From IMG/VR virus record IMGVR_UViG_3300031251_000065, positions 1-36,999 of that record: a stretch of 36,999 nucleotides of DNA. One strand, 5' to 3'. The notes beneath the pieces are model-generated. The model saw nothing but the letters and a program-made list of their open reading frames with translations, did not search any database and was not told the DNA's origin. This document shows positions 23,540-31,697 of this stretch, piece by piece; the first letter of the stretch is position 1; each line of letters begins with the position of its first letter. The position numbers and the translations under genes are program-made. The DNA comes from a virus.

Positions 23540-24639
23540 AGCGAAGCTCCCCATGTATTCGTATTATGCCCTTGCTGATCCAGTCGCACTTTCAGCACCT
23601 TCCAAGGCGTGGCGATAGCATTTTCTTTAAGCAGGCCTTTTTCTAAGGCAATGCGCTTATTGCGCGAGTTCAAAACCGACTCTTGTACAGCGGCCGGTTG
23701 ATCATTAAGCCAGTCCAGCCGGTTTTGTTTGCCTTGCCGGTCGGCGGCACTGACTTCGTCTTTAAAGACAACCTCTATGTAACTTAAGGTGTTTGGGTGA
23801 GCCGGACACGGGTTTTTTCCTTCCGGATAAACGCCGGGGCCAAGCCCGTAAATATTGGCATGGGCATGCATATCGCAGATGTCGTGTTTAGGGTGGTTTG
23901 GCGAAAGCAGAAAGCGTGTGCCAATAACATTTGGATGCGAAAAAGCACCAACTTCATAAGATTTAACATAGGCTCGGTTAAGTTCGGTTCTGGCTACGCG
24001 GAGCGCGTTAGCGTAAGGAGTGCCGTCGCCGGTAAAGAGCTGCTGGGTAATGGTTTGCCCCAATGGTCCGGCGGCATTGGCTTTCAATTTGGCTTGCAGG
24101 TCCTTACCGAGCCCTTGGCCGCCGCTTAATAGCTCTTGCGCGGTGCGACTGGCTGAATAGCCTTGAATCACCGCTTGATTAATGGCGTCGCGCACGATTT
24201 GCCGGGCGTGGTTGTCGTTGCGCCAGACGCGGTCGGATAGCTGTAGGCCGTCGTCGGCAATAAAGTTTCTGACAAATTTAACGGAGTCGGCCGGTATTGC
24301 CGACAGGTTGGCCCCTATCATTACGGCCTCATCAACAGCAAATGGGCTAACTCCCAGCAGCGCGGCTTGGTTTAGTCCATCAGTCAGTAATCCGGCTTTT
24401 TGCGCTTCCAGTTGCTGTAATCGTGCCTCAGCTGAAGCCAGCAAGGCTTGTAAGGCACTGATAGGAATTAAGCCTTCATTGTCGGCAAAACTGCCTATCA
24501 CCTTACTCAGTGCATCAACTGATTGCCGGTAAAGTTCGGTTAACCGCTCCAGTGTTTGCATGTCCAGTTGGTTCATCGCGTCTTGCGCGGATAACGTCGC
24601 GCGCTTGATAGCGGCTTTTTTGGCGGTGCGGTCGTTCAT
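23536..24639 (-). CDS. MuF-type minor head protein (SPP1 gp7 / Mu gp30 family)
   Basis: A 367-residue minor head protein that follows the portal. The N-terminal two thirds are helical. The C-terminal MuF domain begins near residue 215 (ALRVARTELNRAYVKSYEVG), with SPNHPKHDICDMHAHANIYG, VYPEGKNPCPAHPNTLSYIE as the zinc-like HxxxD/C cluster usual in the family. In related phages it is packaged in the head or holds the portal. It overlaps the portal stop by four bases. Confidence 0.88.
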   Translation of the reverse strand: MNDRTAKKAAIKRATLSAQDAMNQLDMQTLERLTELYRQSVDALSKVIGSFADNEGLIPISALQALLASAEARLQQLEAQKAGLLTDGLNQAALLGVSPFAVDEAVMIGANLSAIPADSVKFVRNFIADDGLQLSDRVWRNDNHARQIVRDAINQAVIQGYSASRTAQELLSGGQGLGKDLQAKLKANAAGPLGQTITQQLFTGDGTPYANALRVARTELNRAYVKSYEVGAFSHPNVIGTRFLLSPNHPKHDICDMHAHANIYGLGPGVYPEGKNPCPAHPNTLSYIEVVFKDEVSAADRQGKQNRLDWLNDQPAAVQESVLNSRNKRIALEKGLLKENAIATPWKVLKVRLDQQGHNTNTWGASL

Positions 24640-25982
24640 TGGTTTTTAATACTGGTTGCTGACTCGCCCTTCGGCGCATTGCCCGGCGTGACCGATACGC
24701 GCGGATTGACTACGGCATCCTGTGGATAAGGATCGTTCGAATTAGCCTGTGCCTCTCGTCCTGCCAGTACTTCAGCCGGATCAAGTCCGGCAGATGCCCA
24801 TACCATGTCCGCAGGAACGCCCAGCGCTTGGTATTTAAGCGCCAAATCAGCACGCTGGTTAGGCGTATCAGTACGGCGCTCAGCAAAAATTATGCTGAAA
24901 TCATAAGCATCAGGGTTAATGCCGTTAAGCAGCAAAGACAGTCTAAAGCCTTCTTCATAAGCTTCTGACTGGGTGTCTTGCAAGGCGTCAATCTCTTCGT
25001 AATAGTCACGTTTTAAGTCTTCCAGGATGTCGCGGTTCAAATCGCCGACATAGCCGAATAGGCCTTTAGGGGCAGGAGCGCCTGCGAAAAAGGTATCCAG
25101 CAAATACGATACATCGGCTATCTGGTCTAGGTTGGCGTCACCCTGTACCGCTGCCACGCCGCCTTTTTTGTTCAGGTAATAATCGGTGGTGATGTCTTGC
25201 TGATCTTGTTCGACACTCTGACGGTAGGCTTCGAGTTCATCTTTGCTTGCGCCCTCTAAGGTATGCGCCATGCGTAGCGGTGCCCGTTGGCGGCGACGAA
25301 TCACCAGGTCTTCTTCGGTCATAATCAGTTTTTGCCAGACCGTGCGGTTGGCATCCAGGTAAGGCCGACCCATTGAGCCCATGTCATCGTAGTTGTCCGG
25401 GGTTAATCGGACTACGGTGAGCTGCCAGAGCGGAAACACGGCGTCTTCACGGCCACTGGCTAAATCAATTTGCCGGTACGCGGCTTCAGGGTTTTTAAAC
25501 TGCCCGTTCGGCTCGACGATGGGCTGGATGGTTTCGGAGGCCATGCGCACGCCACGGCAGATTTGCTGGTTGCCGTTGAGCACCCATTGAATCGGTAGAT
25601 TGCCTTCCATCACCAGGCCGCGCGCATCGGATTCGAGTTTTTGAATACGATGCAGTCCCAAACGTTTTTCAAAGTTCGCCCAGGCGGCAATGATGCGTTT
25701 GTTGCGCGGGTCGGTTTCAATTTTTAAGCCGCCTTTGACTGCGGTTCTGGCCATGCGCGTATGAATCTTCTTAATGCGGCCATCCACGGCGTCCATGTGG
25801 CGCAGGTCGAGAATGCGCTGATGATGTACCGGGTCGGTCCACATCGCCCGGTATAGGTACAGGATGCGGTTTTCAGGTGTGGTTCTAAAGCCAACCTCGC
25901 TCGATTGAGAGGGCTCTTCGCCGGTCATGGGGCTGGCGTTGTCGTTTGGTTTACGTTTAAACCAGTTATCTAGTAGGCCCAT
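24636..25982 (-). CDS. Portal protein, Mu gp29 family (DUF935)
   Basis: A 448-residue portal of the Mu gp29 type. It has the early segment RILDLRHMDAVDGRIKKIHT, then a GNLPIQWVL strand and the conserved region with APAPKGLFGYVGDLNRDILE near residue 300. The C-terminal part has the ERRTDTPNQRADLALKYQAL block, where portals are extended toward the head. It is slightly shorter than Mu gp29 (512). The terminase, exonuclease and MuF genes flank it. Twelve subunits would form the DNA entry ring at a capsid vertex. Confidence 0.9.
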   Translation of the reverse strand: MGLLDNWFKRKPNDNASPMTGEEPSQSSEVGFRTTPENRILYLYRAMWTDPVHHQRILDLRHMDAVDGRIKKIHTRMARTAVKGGLKIETDPRNKRIIAAWANFEKRLGLHRIQKLESDARGLVMEGNLPIQWVLNGNQQICRGVRMASETIQPIVEPNGQFKNPEAAYRQIDLASGREDAVFPLWQLTVVRLTPDNYDDMGSMGRPYLDANRTVWQKLIMTEEDLVIRRRQRAPLRMAHTLEGASKDELEAYRQSVEQDQQDITTDYYLNKKGGVAAVQGDANLDQIADVSYLLDTFFAGAPAPKGLFGYVGDLNRDILEDLKRDYYEEIDALQDTQSEAYEEGFRLSLLLNGINPDAYDFSIIFAERRTDTPNQRADLALKYQALGVPADMVWASAGLDPAEVLAGREAQANSNDPYPQDAVVNPRVSVTPGNAPKGESATSIKNQ

Positions 25983-25996
25983 TTAGGAGGCTCCAG

Positions 25997-26566
25997 TTAA
26001 TCTTGATGAGTCAATAAGTGAATCAGATGTAGCGCTTGGCTTTCAGCATCATTTACCGCATTGTGATGCGTTCCTATTCTGAATTGATCGATTTTTACTG
26101 CGGCAAATAGCCCCTTCATTGTTCGATAACAGCGGTTTCTGTAAAAAGACCACGGCTGCCTATAACCTGACCGTTTAAGTGCGGAAGAAAGAATTACGTT
26201 ATCGAAATCACTACCGTTTCCCCAAACCCTGATGTCGCCAACACGTTCAACATCAATACCGTAAAACCAGTTCGCAAATTCCTGCAATGCTGCATTGATA
26301 TGCAAATTATCACCCTTGGCTACTTCTAGCCGTGCCGATTCACTTTGTTCTAACCACCACATCACAGTACTTGGATCTATAACGCCATCCATTTCAACAG
26401 CACTGCGAAGATCAATAAGCTGATAAAAACGATCTATTACCTTTTTCTCGGCGAAGAAAAATAACACTGCGCCGATAGCAATAATTGCCGCATCAGCACC
26501 GCTACCCATCGTCTCTAAATCTAACATCACATGTTTAGCGTTTAATTCGTCTTTAGATAGTTTCAT
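25997..26566 (-). CDS. DEDDh 3'-5' exonuclease
   Basis: A 189-residue exonuclease of the DnaQ/RNase T superfamily, close to exonuclease VIII/Rv2179c-like enzymes. Motif I is MLDLETMG with Asp16 and Glu18, motif II VWGNGSDFDNVIL with Asp120 or Asp122, and motif III HHNAVNDAESQ with His168 and Asp173. These are the metal-binding residues, and all are present. It would digest single-stranded DNA or RNA from the 3' end. Its place between terminase and portal is unusual. Start overlaps the terminase stop. It may process genome ends, degrade host nucleic acids or oppose host defence. Confidence 0.85.
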   Translation of the reverse strand: MKLSKDELNAKHVMLDLETMGSGADAAIIAIGAVLFFFAEKKVIDRFYQLIDLRSAVEMDGVIDPSTVMWWLEQSESARLEVAKGDNLHINAALQEFANWFYGIDVERVGDIRVWGNGSDFDNVILSSALKRSGYRQPWSFYRNRCYRTMKGLFAAVKIDQFRIGTHHNAVNDAESQALHLIHLLTHQD

Positions 26567-28134
26567 TAACTTGTTCCTATTAATTGTTCTCGAGTTTTTT
26601 TACGGATCAGTACGGTAGTCGGCGCATTGCAAGCGCCGCGAGTCACCATGCCCCAGACGGAAGCCATGGCGGCATCGAATAAGTCATCGCCAATCTTACC
26701 GTCGGCCATTTTGTAGCTGGCATAGCTGGTTTTTGTGACCTGCGGCACGATGTTGGGCAATTGCCGCACAAAGGCACGCAAATCTGCCAGCTCTGGATCA
26801 GTTAAATCCTGGTCATCAAAATACGGTATCGCCGCCTGCTTATTGTGAAATATCGACCGGATGGCCTGCGCCATGCTGTGCTTGGTCATGCCTTCGAAAC
26901 GGATCGGCGAGAACGGCCATTCCGGCCACGTGCTGGCGGTACTGTCGCCGTCGCCGATAGTGCGGCGGTCGGTTTGCGTCAGGCCCAGGGCGTAAAGATC
27001 GTCATTCAATGAAGTCAACATGCCCACACCATAAGCATCGCCCATGGCGGTATCCGGGCTAAAGTATTGCCAAAGCCCGATTAAATCGCGCTTGACGACG
27101 TTGTCATCAGCGCCGGGCGGCCACGTGCGCACATATGGAAAGGTGACGAAATTACCGATTTGTTCGGTAACGACTAAGGCATGCTTGGAGCTGGTTGGAT
27201 TTTCGCCGTGGCCGCCAGCGTCGTAGCCGAAGCCGATCAGGCCGCGTTTGCGGTATTTTTCGCCGGGCATCGGGCTGGCCAGCTGCAACCCGGCTTGAAG
27301 GCCGACTTGTATAGCCCGCCTGACGTACTTTTCCCAAATCAGGTTCCGACTGGAAATATTCCGGCACAGCAGCTGGCGGATGTATTCATCGGGCGACAAC
27401 TGGGAGCGCATTTGCATCATGAAGGCTTCGTTCAAGATACCCATTTCCATGCCGAGATAGGCATCGATAGTAGACAGCACGTGATAATGACCGCCAGCTA
27501 CTAGCTCTGTTAGTGTATCGGCACCTTTAAAAACGCCGGTAATTCTGATTTGTGGATCGTTCTTAGCTTCTTTAGCTGCACCAAGTCGCCGAGTTGAACC
27601 CATCATCAACAGAAACCTTGAAAACAAGCGCTCTTTTGGCATGTCGTCGACTTCTTCGAGTGAGGCTTCGGTTAAATCGCCCCCGTCCACTTGGGCCATG
27701 ATGCCGTAGGCCCGTGCCATGCTGCGGTTGGCGAACTGGTAATAGGTATCGGCGAATTGTTTGCGGCCTGATTTGTAGTTTAACCAGGCGTCCAGAATCG
27801 GCGAACGGCGGATGGCGTCGAGATGATAGCCCAGGTTAACTAAGGCTTGCGCCTCGCGCGGGGCGACAATACCCAGCTCTTGGTCGGCGTTGGTGGCGTT
27901 GAATTTGAGTAAATATAGCTCTTTAATCGCAGTCTTGCCGGTACGGCGGCAGGAATAATCGATAGTGTTTTGATGCTGATCCATTTCAATGCATTTGAGG
28001 ATCTGCATCGGGTCGAGTTCGACGTTATGGACGTGCTTATGCCATAAGGCGTGGTCATCCTTGTACCGCATCACCTCCGTTTCGGCGATGCAGCGTAGTT
28101 CGATGCGCTTGTGGGGGGATAGGCGTTCAGCCAT
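26566..28134 (-). CDS. Terminase large subunit
   Basis: A 522-residue packaging ATPase-nuclease. The adenine/Walker A region is SCRRTGKTAIKELYLLKF (residues 61-78), a Lys-Thr loop with the deviant Arg seen in many terminases. A Walker-B-like acidic block is LEEVDDMP near 158-166. The RNase H nuclease begins GLIGFGYDAGGHG with Asp305, then DTAMGDAYGVG and near the end DDLFDAAMASVWG. It resembles Mu gp28-type enzymes. The small subunit is not obvious. The Mor-like HTH protein or Cys-rich protein upstream are candidates. Confidence 0.9.
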   Translation of the reverse strand: MAERLSPHKRIELRCIAETEVMRYKDDHALWHKHVHNVELDPMQILKCIEMDQHQNTIDYSCRRTGKTAIKELYLLKFNATNADQELGIVAPREAQALVNLGYHLDAIRRSPILDAWLNYKSGRKQFADTYYQFANRSMARAYGIMAQVDGGDLTEASLEEVDDMPKERLFSRFLLMMGSTRRLGAAKEAKNDPQIRITGVFKGADTLTELVAGGHYHVLSTIDAYLGMEMGILNEAFMMQMRSQLSPDEYIRQLLCRNISSRNLIWEKYVRRAIQVGLQAGLQLASPMPGEKYRKRGLIGFGYDAGGHGENPTSSKHALVVTEQIGNFVTFPYVRTWPPGADDNVVKRDLIGLWQYFSPDTAMGDAYGVGMLTSLNDDLYALGLTQTDRRTIGDGDSTASTWPEWPFSPIRFEGMTKHSMAQAIRSIFHNKQAAIPYFDDQDLTDPELADLRAFVRQLPNIVPQVTKTSYASYKMADGKIGDDLFDAAMASVWGMVTRGACNAPTTVLIRKKTREQLIGTS

Positions 28135-28143
28135 AAAGGATAC

Positions 28144-28362
28144 CTAGCCTTTAATCCCTAGCGCATCTTTAATTCGCTGTTTTGCAATAAAATCTGCCTG
28201 TTTCGTCGCTCTCTCATGTATTTGGTTCATATGACTACCAATTACATCACATAGCCAAGGATAATGTGAGACAGGAAATTCTCTAACACAAAATGAATAA
28301 CGATACCCACCTACCTCGTGAGACAACACTGGAGTTCCGTCATGATCTTCAATTGTCGCCAT
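28144..28362 (-). CDS. Hypothetical protein between packaging genes, 72 aa
   Basis: A small basic/aromatic protein (GGYRYSFCVREFPVSHYPWL) with a helical C-terminus (QADFIAKQRIKDALGIKG). The ATG directly follows the stop of the Cys-rich gene (TAGATG), with GAGGG seven bases upstream. Nothing identifies its function. Position just before the large terminase makes a packaging accessory role possible. Confidence 0.6.
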   Translation of the reverse strand: MATIEDHDGTPVLSHEVGGYRYSFCVREFPVSHYPWLCDVIGSHMNQIHERATKQADFIAKQRIKDALGIKG

Positions 28363-29322
28363 CTATTGACCCTCATCCTGCGCATGTTCTATCAAAATCG
28401 GGTCGTTATTAACCCGCTTTCGGCTGTTCTCAATCATTTGCTGCAATCCTTCCAGCGCGACGGCTTGACGCTCTTGGTAAGCCAACAAGCTATCGCCCCG
28501 GACAGCATTAGCGTCAATATGGCCTTTGATGCTGGATTCCTGTTCTTGCACACGCGGAGTCATGCCGAGCTCGGACATCGATAGGCTGTTTTTGCTGACG
28601 AACTCGGTTAATACCTTAAGCAATGGGTGTGCTTTAACTTCGGTTAAAAACTGGAGTTCACCGCTATTGGGGTCTTCGTATTTTGCCAGTTGAAAACCGG
28701 CCTCTTTATCGACATACCAAACCGGCTCTCGAATTTCGACGCCGGTCTGGATGATTTTCAGCATGATGTTGTTGATGATGGTTTGGATAGTCGCGTGCGT
28801 TGCTGCATGATCCTCAACAATCAGTGAATAGTCTTTATTCTCGAAAGCCAGCCGATAGCGCATATACCGGTCGGCTTCCTTCGCACAAAGTGTGTTTTGC
28901 CAGCAAATATTGTCAGCCAATTCGCAACCGGTACACATCGGGTATTGACCGGGACGAGCCGGGAAATAGGTCAATACGTGAGCATTCATACCTGTTTTCA
29001 GCGCATTAAACCGGGTGCGGGCGTGAATCTCGGGCGTGTGCGTTTTCTCAAGGTTGAGTTTTGTATTGGCTTTGCCTTCAGGCGTTTTCGGCCCGGTGGA
29101 TTTCCCGAAAGAAGCCATGAGGCCTTTTTCCCAGTGCGCTTGTTCGGCTTCGTGGTCACAACGCGGACAGGGGGCGTAATACAAATAGGGATGGTCACGT
29201 TCCGGCGCATCTTCAACGCGGTCCGGTTCGCGCGCGAATTTGTGCCGGCAATGGCGGCAGTAAAAGTTAACCTCTAGCAGAGGTTCGGATTGGTCTTTGC
29301 GTTTGTCTCCCATGTTGCCCAT
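28363..29322 (-). CDS. Cys-rich zinc-binding phage protein near terminase, 319 aa
   Basis: Near the N-terminus are two Cys pairs (FYCRHCRHKF and PCPRCDHE), a putative zinc ribbon. In the middle is GPKTPEGKANTKLN then RFNALKTG, a motif family found in phage-associated proteins ('GPkTpeGKarsslNalkHG'), and further Cys (MCTGCELADNICWQNTLC). The C-terminal 150 residues are helical. ATG 29322 is chosen over TTG 29340 and ATG 29313. The ribosome site is poor, so the start is uncertain. It may bind DNA and could fill the small terminase role. Confidence 0.62.
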   Translation of the reverse strand: MGNMGDKRKDQSEPLLEVNFYCRHCRHKFAREPDRVEDAPERDHPYLYYAPCPRCDHEAEQAHWEKGLMASFGKSTGPKTPEGKANTKLNLEKTHTPEIHARTRFNALKTGMNAHVLTYFPARPGQYPMCTGCELADNICWQNTLCAKEADRYMRYRLAFENKDYSLIVEDHAATHATIQTIINNIMLKIIQTGVEIREPVWYVDKEAGFQLAKYEDPNSGELQFLTEVKAHPLLKVLTEFVSKNSLSMSELGMTPRVQEQESSIKGHIDANAVRGDSLLAYQERQAVALEGLQQMIENSRKRVNNDPILIEHAQDEGQ

Positions 29323-29361
29323 GGTCGCCGATTTCGGCAAGCAGGATAACCGGAGCTGTTG

Positions 29362-29823
29362 CTAGGCTTTGGCGATAATGCGCTTGATATGATCAACGCT
29401 GACGACTTCATTCAAGTCGTCCATAATCCTGACGCGGATCTCTTGGGCACGCAGCCCGTCGGCATGCAACGACAAAATCACCCGGTTGCGCTGATAGCGC
29501 ATCCACACGCTATAGCGCGGGACGTAAGCGTAGTGTTTTTCATCTTGGACAGCATCGCAATTGCTTAAAATGGCCCACATCGTCAGGAAGTTATCGACAC
29601 CTATCGATGCCGCCACATCAAGCCAGTGAGCGGCAAGGCCGATTTCGCGCAATTCCGCCAGCCGAGAATCAGCGCGCGCATTTTTTTTTGAAAACCTGTC
29701 GCTATTGCAGATATTCGGGTACCCACCCTGTCCTGTAGGAGGGGCCGATTGACCATGCCGAGCCCCCACCCCATAGCCAGCACCTGCCATTTCCCCGTCT
29801 GGGTTGCGCTTTACTGTGTTCAT
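29362..29823 (-). CDS. Mor/C-like HTH protein, first gene of the packaging operon
   Basis: A 153-residue protein. After a Gly-rich low-complexity start, residues about 70-150 resemble the Mor/C activator family of Mu: a helical domain (IGVDNFLTMWAILSNCDAV), the strand VPRYSVWMRYQRNRVI and a helix-turn-helix (LRAQEIRVRIMDDLNEVVSV, ending DHIKRIIAKA). In Mu, Mor and C switch on middle and late genes, and a similar fold also occurs in small terminase subunits. Standing first in the packaging block it could be either. The call to DNA binding is firmer than the choice between them. Confidence 0.62.
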   Translation of the reverse strand: MNTVKRNPDGEMAGAGYGVGARHGQSAPPTGQGGYPNICNSDRFSKKNARADSRLAELREIGLAAHWLDVAASIGVDNFLTMWAILSNCDAVQDEKHYAYVPRYSVWMRYQRNRVILSLHADGLRAQEIRVRIMDDLNEVVSVDHIKRIIAKA

Positions 29824-29830
29824 GATACCC

Positions 29831-30040
29831 CTACAGCCCTTGATTAACGTGATAGCTATTGCTAACGAGTTGCGCTTTCTGTACTAATGCGCAACTGATA
29901 TTTATATTACCCTTTAGGCTTAGCCCGCTTTTAACGGCTGTATATAGCCCTCGCATCCCCACCCGATAGACGCGGGCTACAGGCATTAACCCGGTCCGGA
30001 CAATAAGTTTTATATAACCCAATGGGGCAAACGGAAACAT
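29831..30040 (-). CDS. Small uncharacterised ORF after the recombinase, 69 aa
   Basis: The ATG directly follows the recombinase stop (TAGATG) and has AAGGGGG a few bases upstream, so translation is plausible. The product is basic and hydrophobic-leaning (MFPFAPLGYIKLIVRTGLMP) with no motif. It fills the gap before the Mor-like gene with eight bases to spare. Composition does not exclude a chance frame, hence the low score. Confidence 0.32.
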   Translation of the reverse strand: MFPFAPLGYIKLIVRTGLMPVARVYRVGMRGLYTAVKSGLSLKGNINISCALVQKAQLVSNSYHVNQGL

Positions 30041-31063
30041 CTACGCCCCCTTCAAAGCAGCGGCCAGACCAGTGACAGGTGTCCTCATCTCCGCCAACGG
30101 ATTGCACCTATCATTATCAGCTCTCAACCTTTGCGTTGCCATCCTGATATAAATCGCCGTTGATTCAGGCCGTGAGTGTCCCATCAGCGTTTGAATGCCC
30201 TTCATCTCTACACCACCCTCAGCCAGACGTGTCCCATACAAATGCCTGAACGCATGCGGATGTAAGATGTTATCAGGCAGCCCAGTCATACGGCCATGCT
30301 TGCGGACTACCTCAAACACCGACTTAGGCGTCAGCCGCCGGCGCTCACCGTAATACAAATGATCAGCAACCCGTCTGTTGTTAGTCGACACAAACAGAAC
30401 CCGGTCATTGTTATCCAGCGTCCTGACAATATCGCCAAGCTCAGGATGCCCCAGATAAGCCCGGATAAACAGCAACACCTCGTTCGGGGCTGGAACCTCC
30501 CTCTGCTTACAGCCCTTCTCACGCACACGCAACGTCAACAATTCCCGCCCCTTATCCCCGCGCTCAAAAATCAGGTCAGAATCATTCAGACCGCATAACC
30601 CACTCACCCGCAACCCGCAGCCTAAAAGCGTCGCCATCATTGCCGCATCGCGAACGCCGAGAAACGTAGTAAGGTCAGGAGCAAATAACAGCTTCTCAGC
30701 GTCCTGAAGCCGCATATACATCTTGTCCGGATCACCTACCTTTGGCAGCACCAAAATAGCCGCTGGATTATCCAGCCGCTTCCGCTTCACCGACAACCAA
30801 CAAAAAAAACCACGAAGGCAAGAAATAATCGGCTTGCGGCTGACCGGCTTTACCCCAGCCTTAAGCTGGTGCATACCGCAAAACTCTTCCAGATCGTCTT
30901 CACTGGCCGTCAAGTGATCCTTTCCACGACCGGCCAAAAACACCCGCAACCGCTCAAGATACAAAAAATACTTTCCGTACGTTCGCGGGCTCAGATTCTT
31001 ATTGTGCTGCAAAAACGAACACCAAGCAGACGAATCAATCTCAAACTGACCAACATCAGACAT
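30041..31063 (-). CDS. Full-length tyrosine recombinase (XerC/D-like integrase)
   Basis: A 340-residue recombinase. An N-terminal SAM-like core-binding domain (residues about 8-105) leads to the catalytic domain with Arg152 (GCGLRVSG), Lys183 (VREKGCKQREVP), His270 and Arg273 (HPHAFRH), His296 (LMGHSRPE) and Tyr305 (STAIYIRM). All catalytic positions are present. ATG 31063 has AGG eight bases upstream and is preferred to the longer frame from 31135. It resembles XerC/D-type enzymes more than lambda Int. It lies between an AT-rich non-coding region and the packaging operon, an unusual place for an integrase. Confidence 0.9.
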   Translation of the reverse strand: MSDVGQFEIDSSAWCSFLQHNKNLSPRTYGKYFLYLERLRVFLAGRGKDHLTASEDDLEEFCGMHQLKAGVKPVSRKPIISCLRGFFCWLSVKRKRLDNPAAILVLPKVGDPDKMYMRLQDAEKLLFAPDLTTFLGVRDAAMMATLLGCGLRVSGLCGLNDSDLIFERGDKGRELLTLRVREKGCKQREVPAPNEVLLFIRAYLGHPELGDIVRTLDNNDRVLFVSTNNRRVADHLYYGERRRLTPKSVFEVVRKHGRMTGLPDNILHPHAFRHLYGTRLAEGGVEMKGIQTLMGHSRPESTAIYIRMATQRLRADNDRCNPLAEMRTPVTGLAAALKGA

Positions 31064-31639
31064 CAAATTACCTGGAAAAAGGAAGGAGCGGGGGAAAACG
31101 CTCCGTGGATTGTGTGTTTTACCTATTTTTAACATTCAATTAGTTAAAAAACAACAACTTATTACTACATATAAGCCCACACGACTACACCAAACCGGTT
31201 TTTTTCATCCCACATCTCGTGGACGCACAATATTAGCCATTCCTTATTTTGTGGGGAAGCTTTTCTTTATCTCTATCTCTCTCTTTCTTAATAAAAATAA
31301 ATAGATAGATAGATAGTAGGGTGCAAAACGGGCGAAATAAAAAACGTGGAAAAACACACAAGTGTGTGGATTTTGGTAAAGGTAGTGTAGTTAAGACACA
31401 CAAAAATGTAGCGATAAATCGACCAAAAACAAAAAAAATAGCATAAATAACATATAGTTAAAAAAATAAATAATACAACAATATTACAATCTACACATCC
31501 ACAAGCGTTTTCCCTGTGGGGGGGTAATAAAAAACAGCAAAAGCAGCTTAACTTTAACGTTATCTAAAGAGGAAGGGAAAATGTCCGGACACAGGCATAG
31601 TTTCCTGATAAGAAACTGTACAGAGAAACATGCGCGCAT
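31064..31639. other. AT-rich non-coding region with repeats (possible att/origin/promoter)
   Basis: No convincing gene lies here. The stretch is strongly AT-rich and has a palindrome (ACACAC-AA-GTGTGT, 31354-31367), the octamer ACACACAA at 31354 and 31396 and inverted at 31110-31117, four ATAG units (31301-31316), and a pyrimidine tract (31261-31289) partly complementary to them. It could hold arm sites for the adjacent recombinase, a replication origin, or late promoters. None can be chosen from sequence alone. Confidence 0.45.
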
Positions 31640-31666
31640 AAAAAAGGCCGCTCGATCTGAGCGGCC
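31640..31666 (-). terminator. Terminator of the antirepressor/RHH operon
   Basis: GGCCGCTC (31646-31653) pairs perfectly with GAGCGGCC (31659-31666) around GATCT, and minus-strand RNA ends in six U. It lies 32 bases after the stop of the ribbon-helix-helix gene and separates that operon from the recombinase. Confidence 0.88.
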
Positions 31667-31697
31667 TTTAGCCTATCGGGTGTTAAGGGGGTGACTA

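Noticed and set aside
31581-31694. Plus-strand 37-codon ORF with a good GAGGAAGG ribosome site
   Set aside because: It runs through the strong terminator hairpin at 31640-31666, its composition is unlike a protein, and no promoter is clear. Probably chance.
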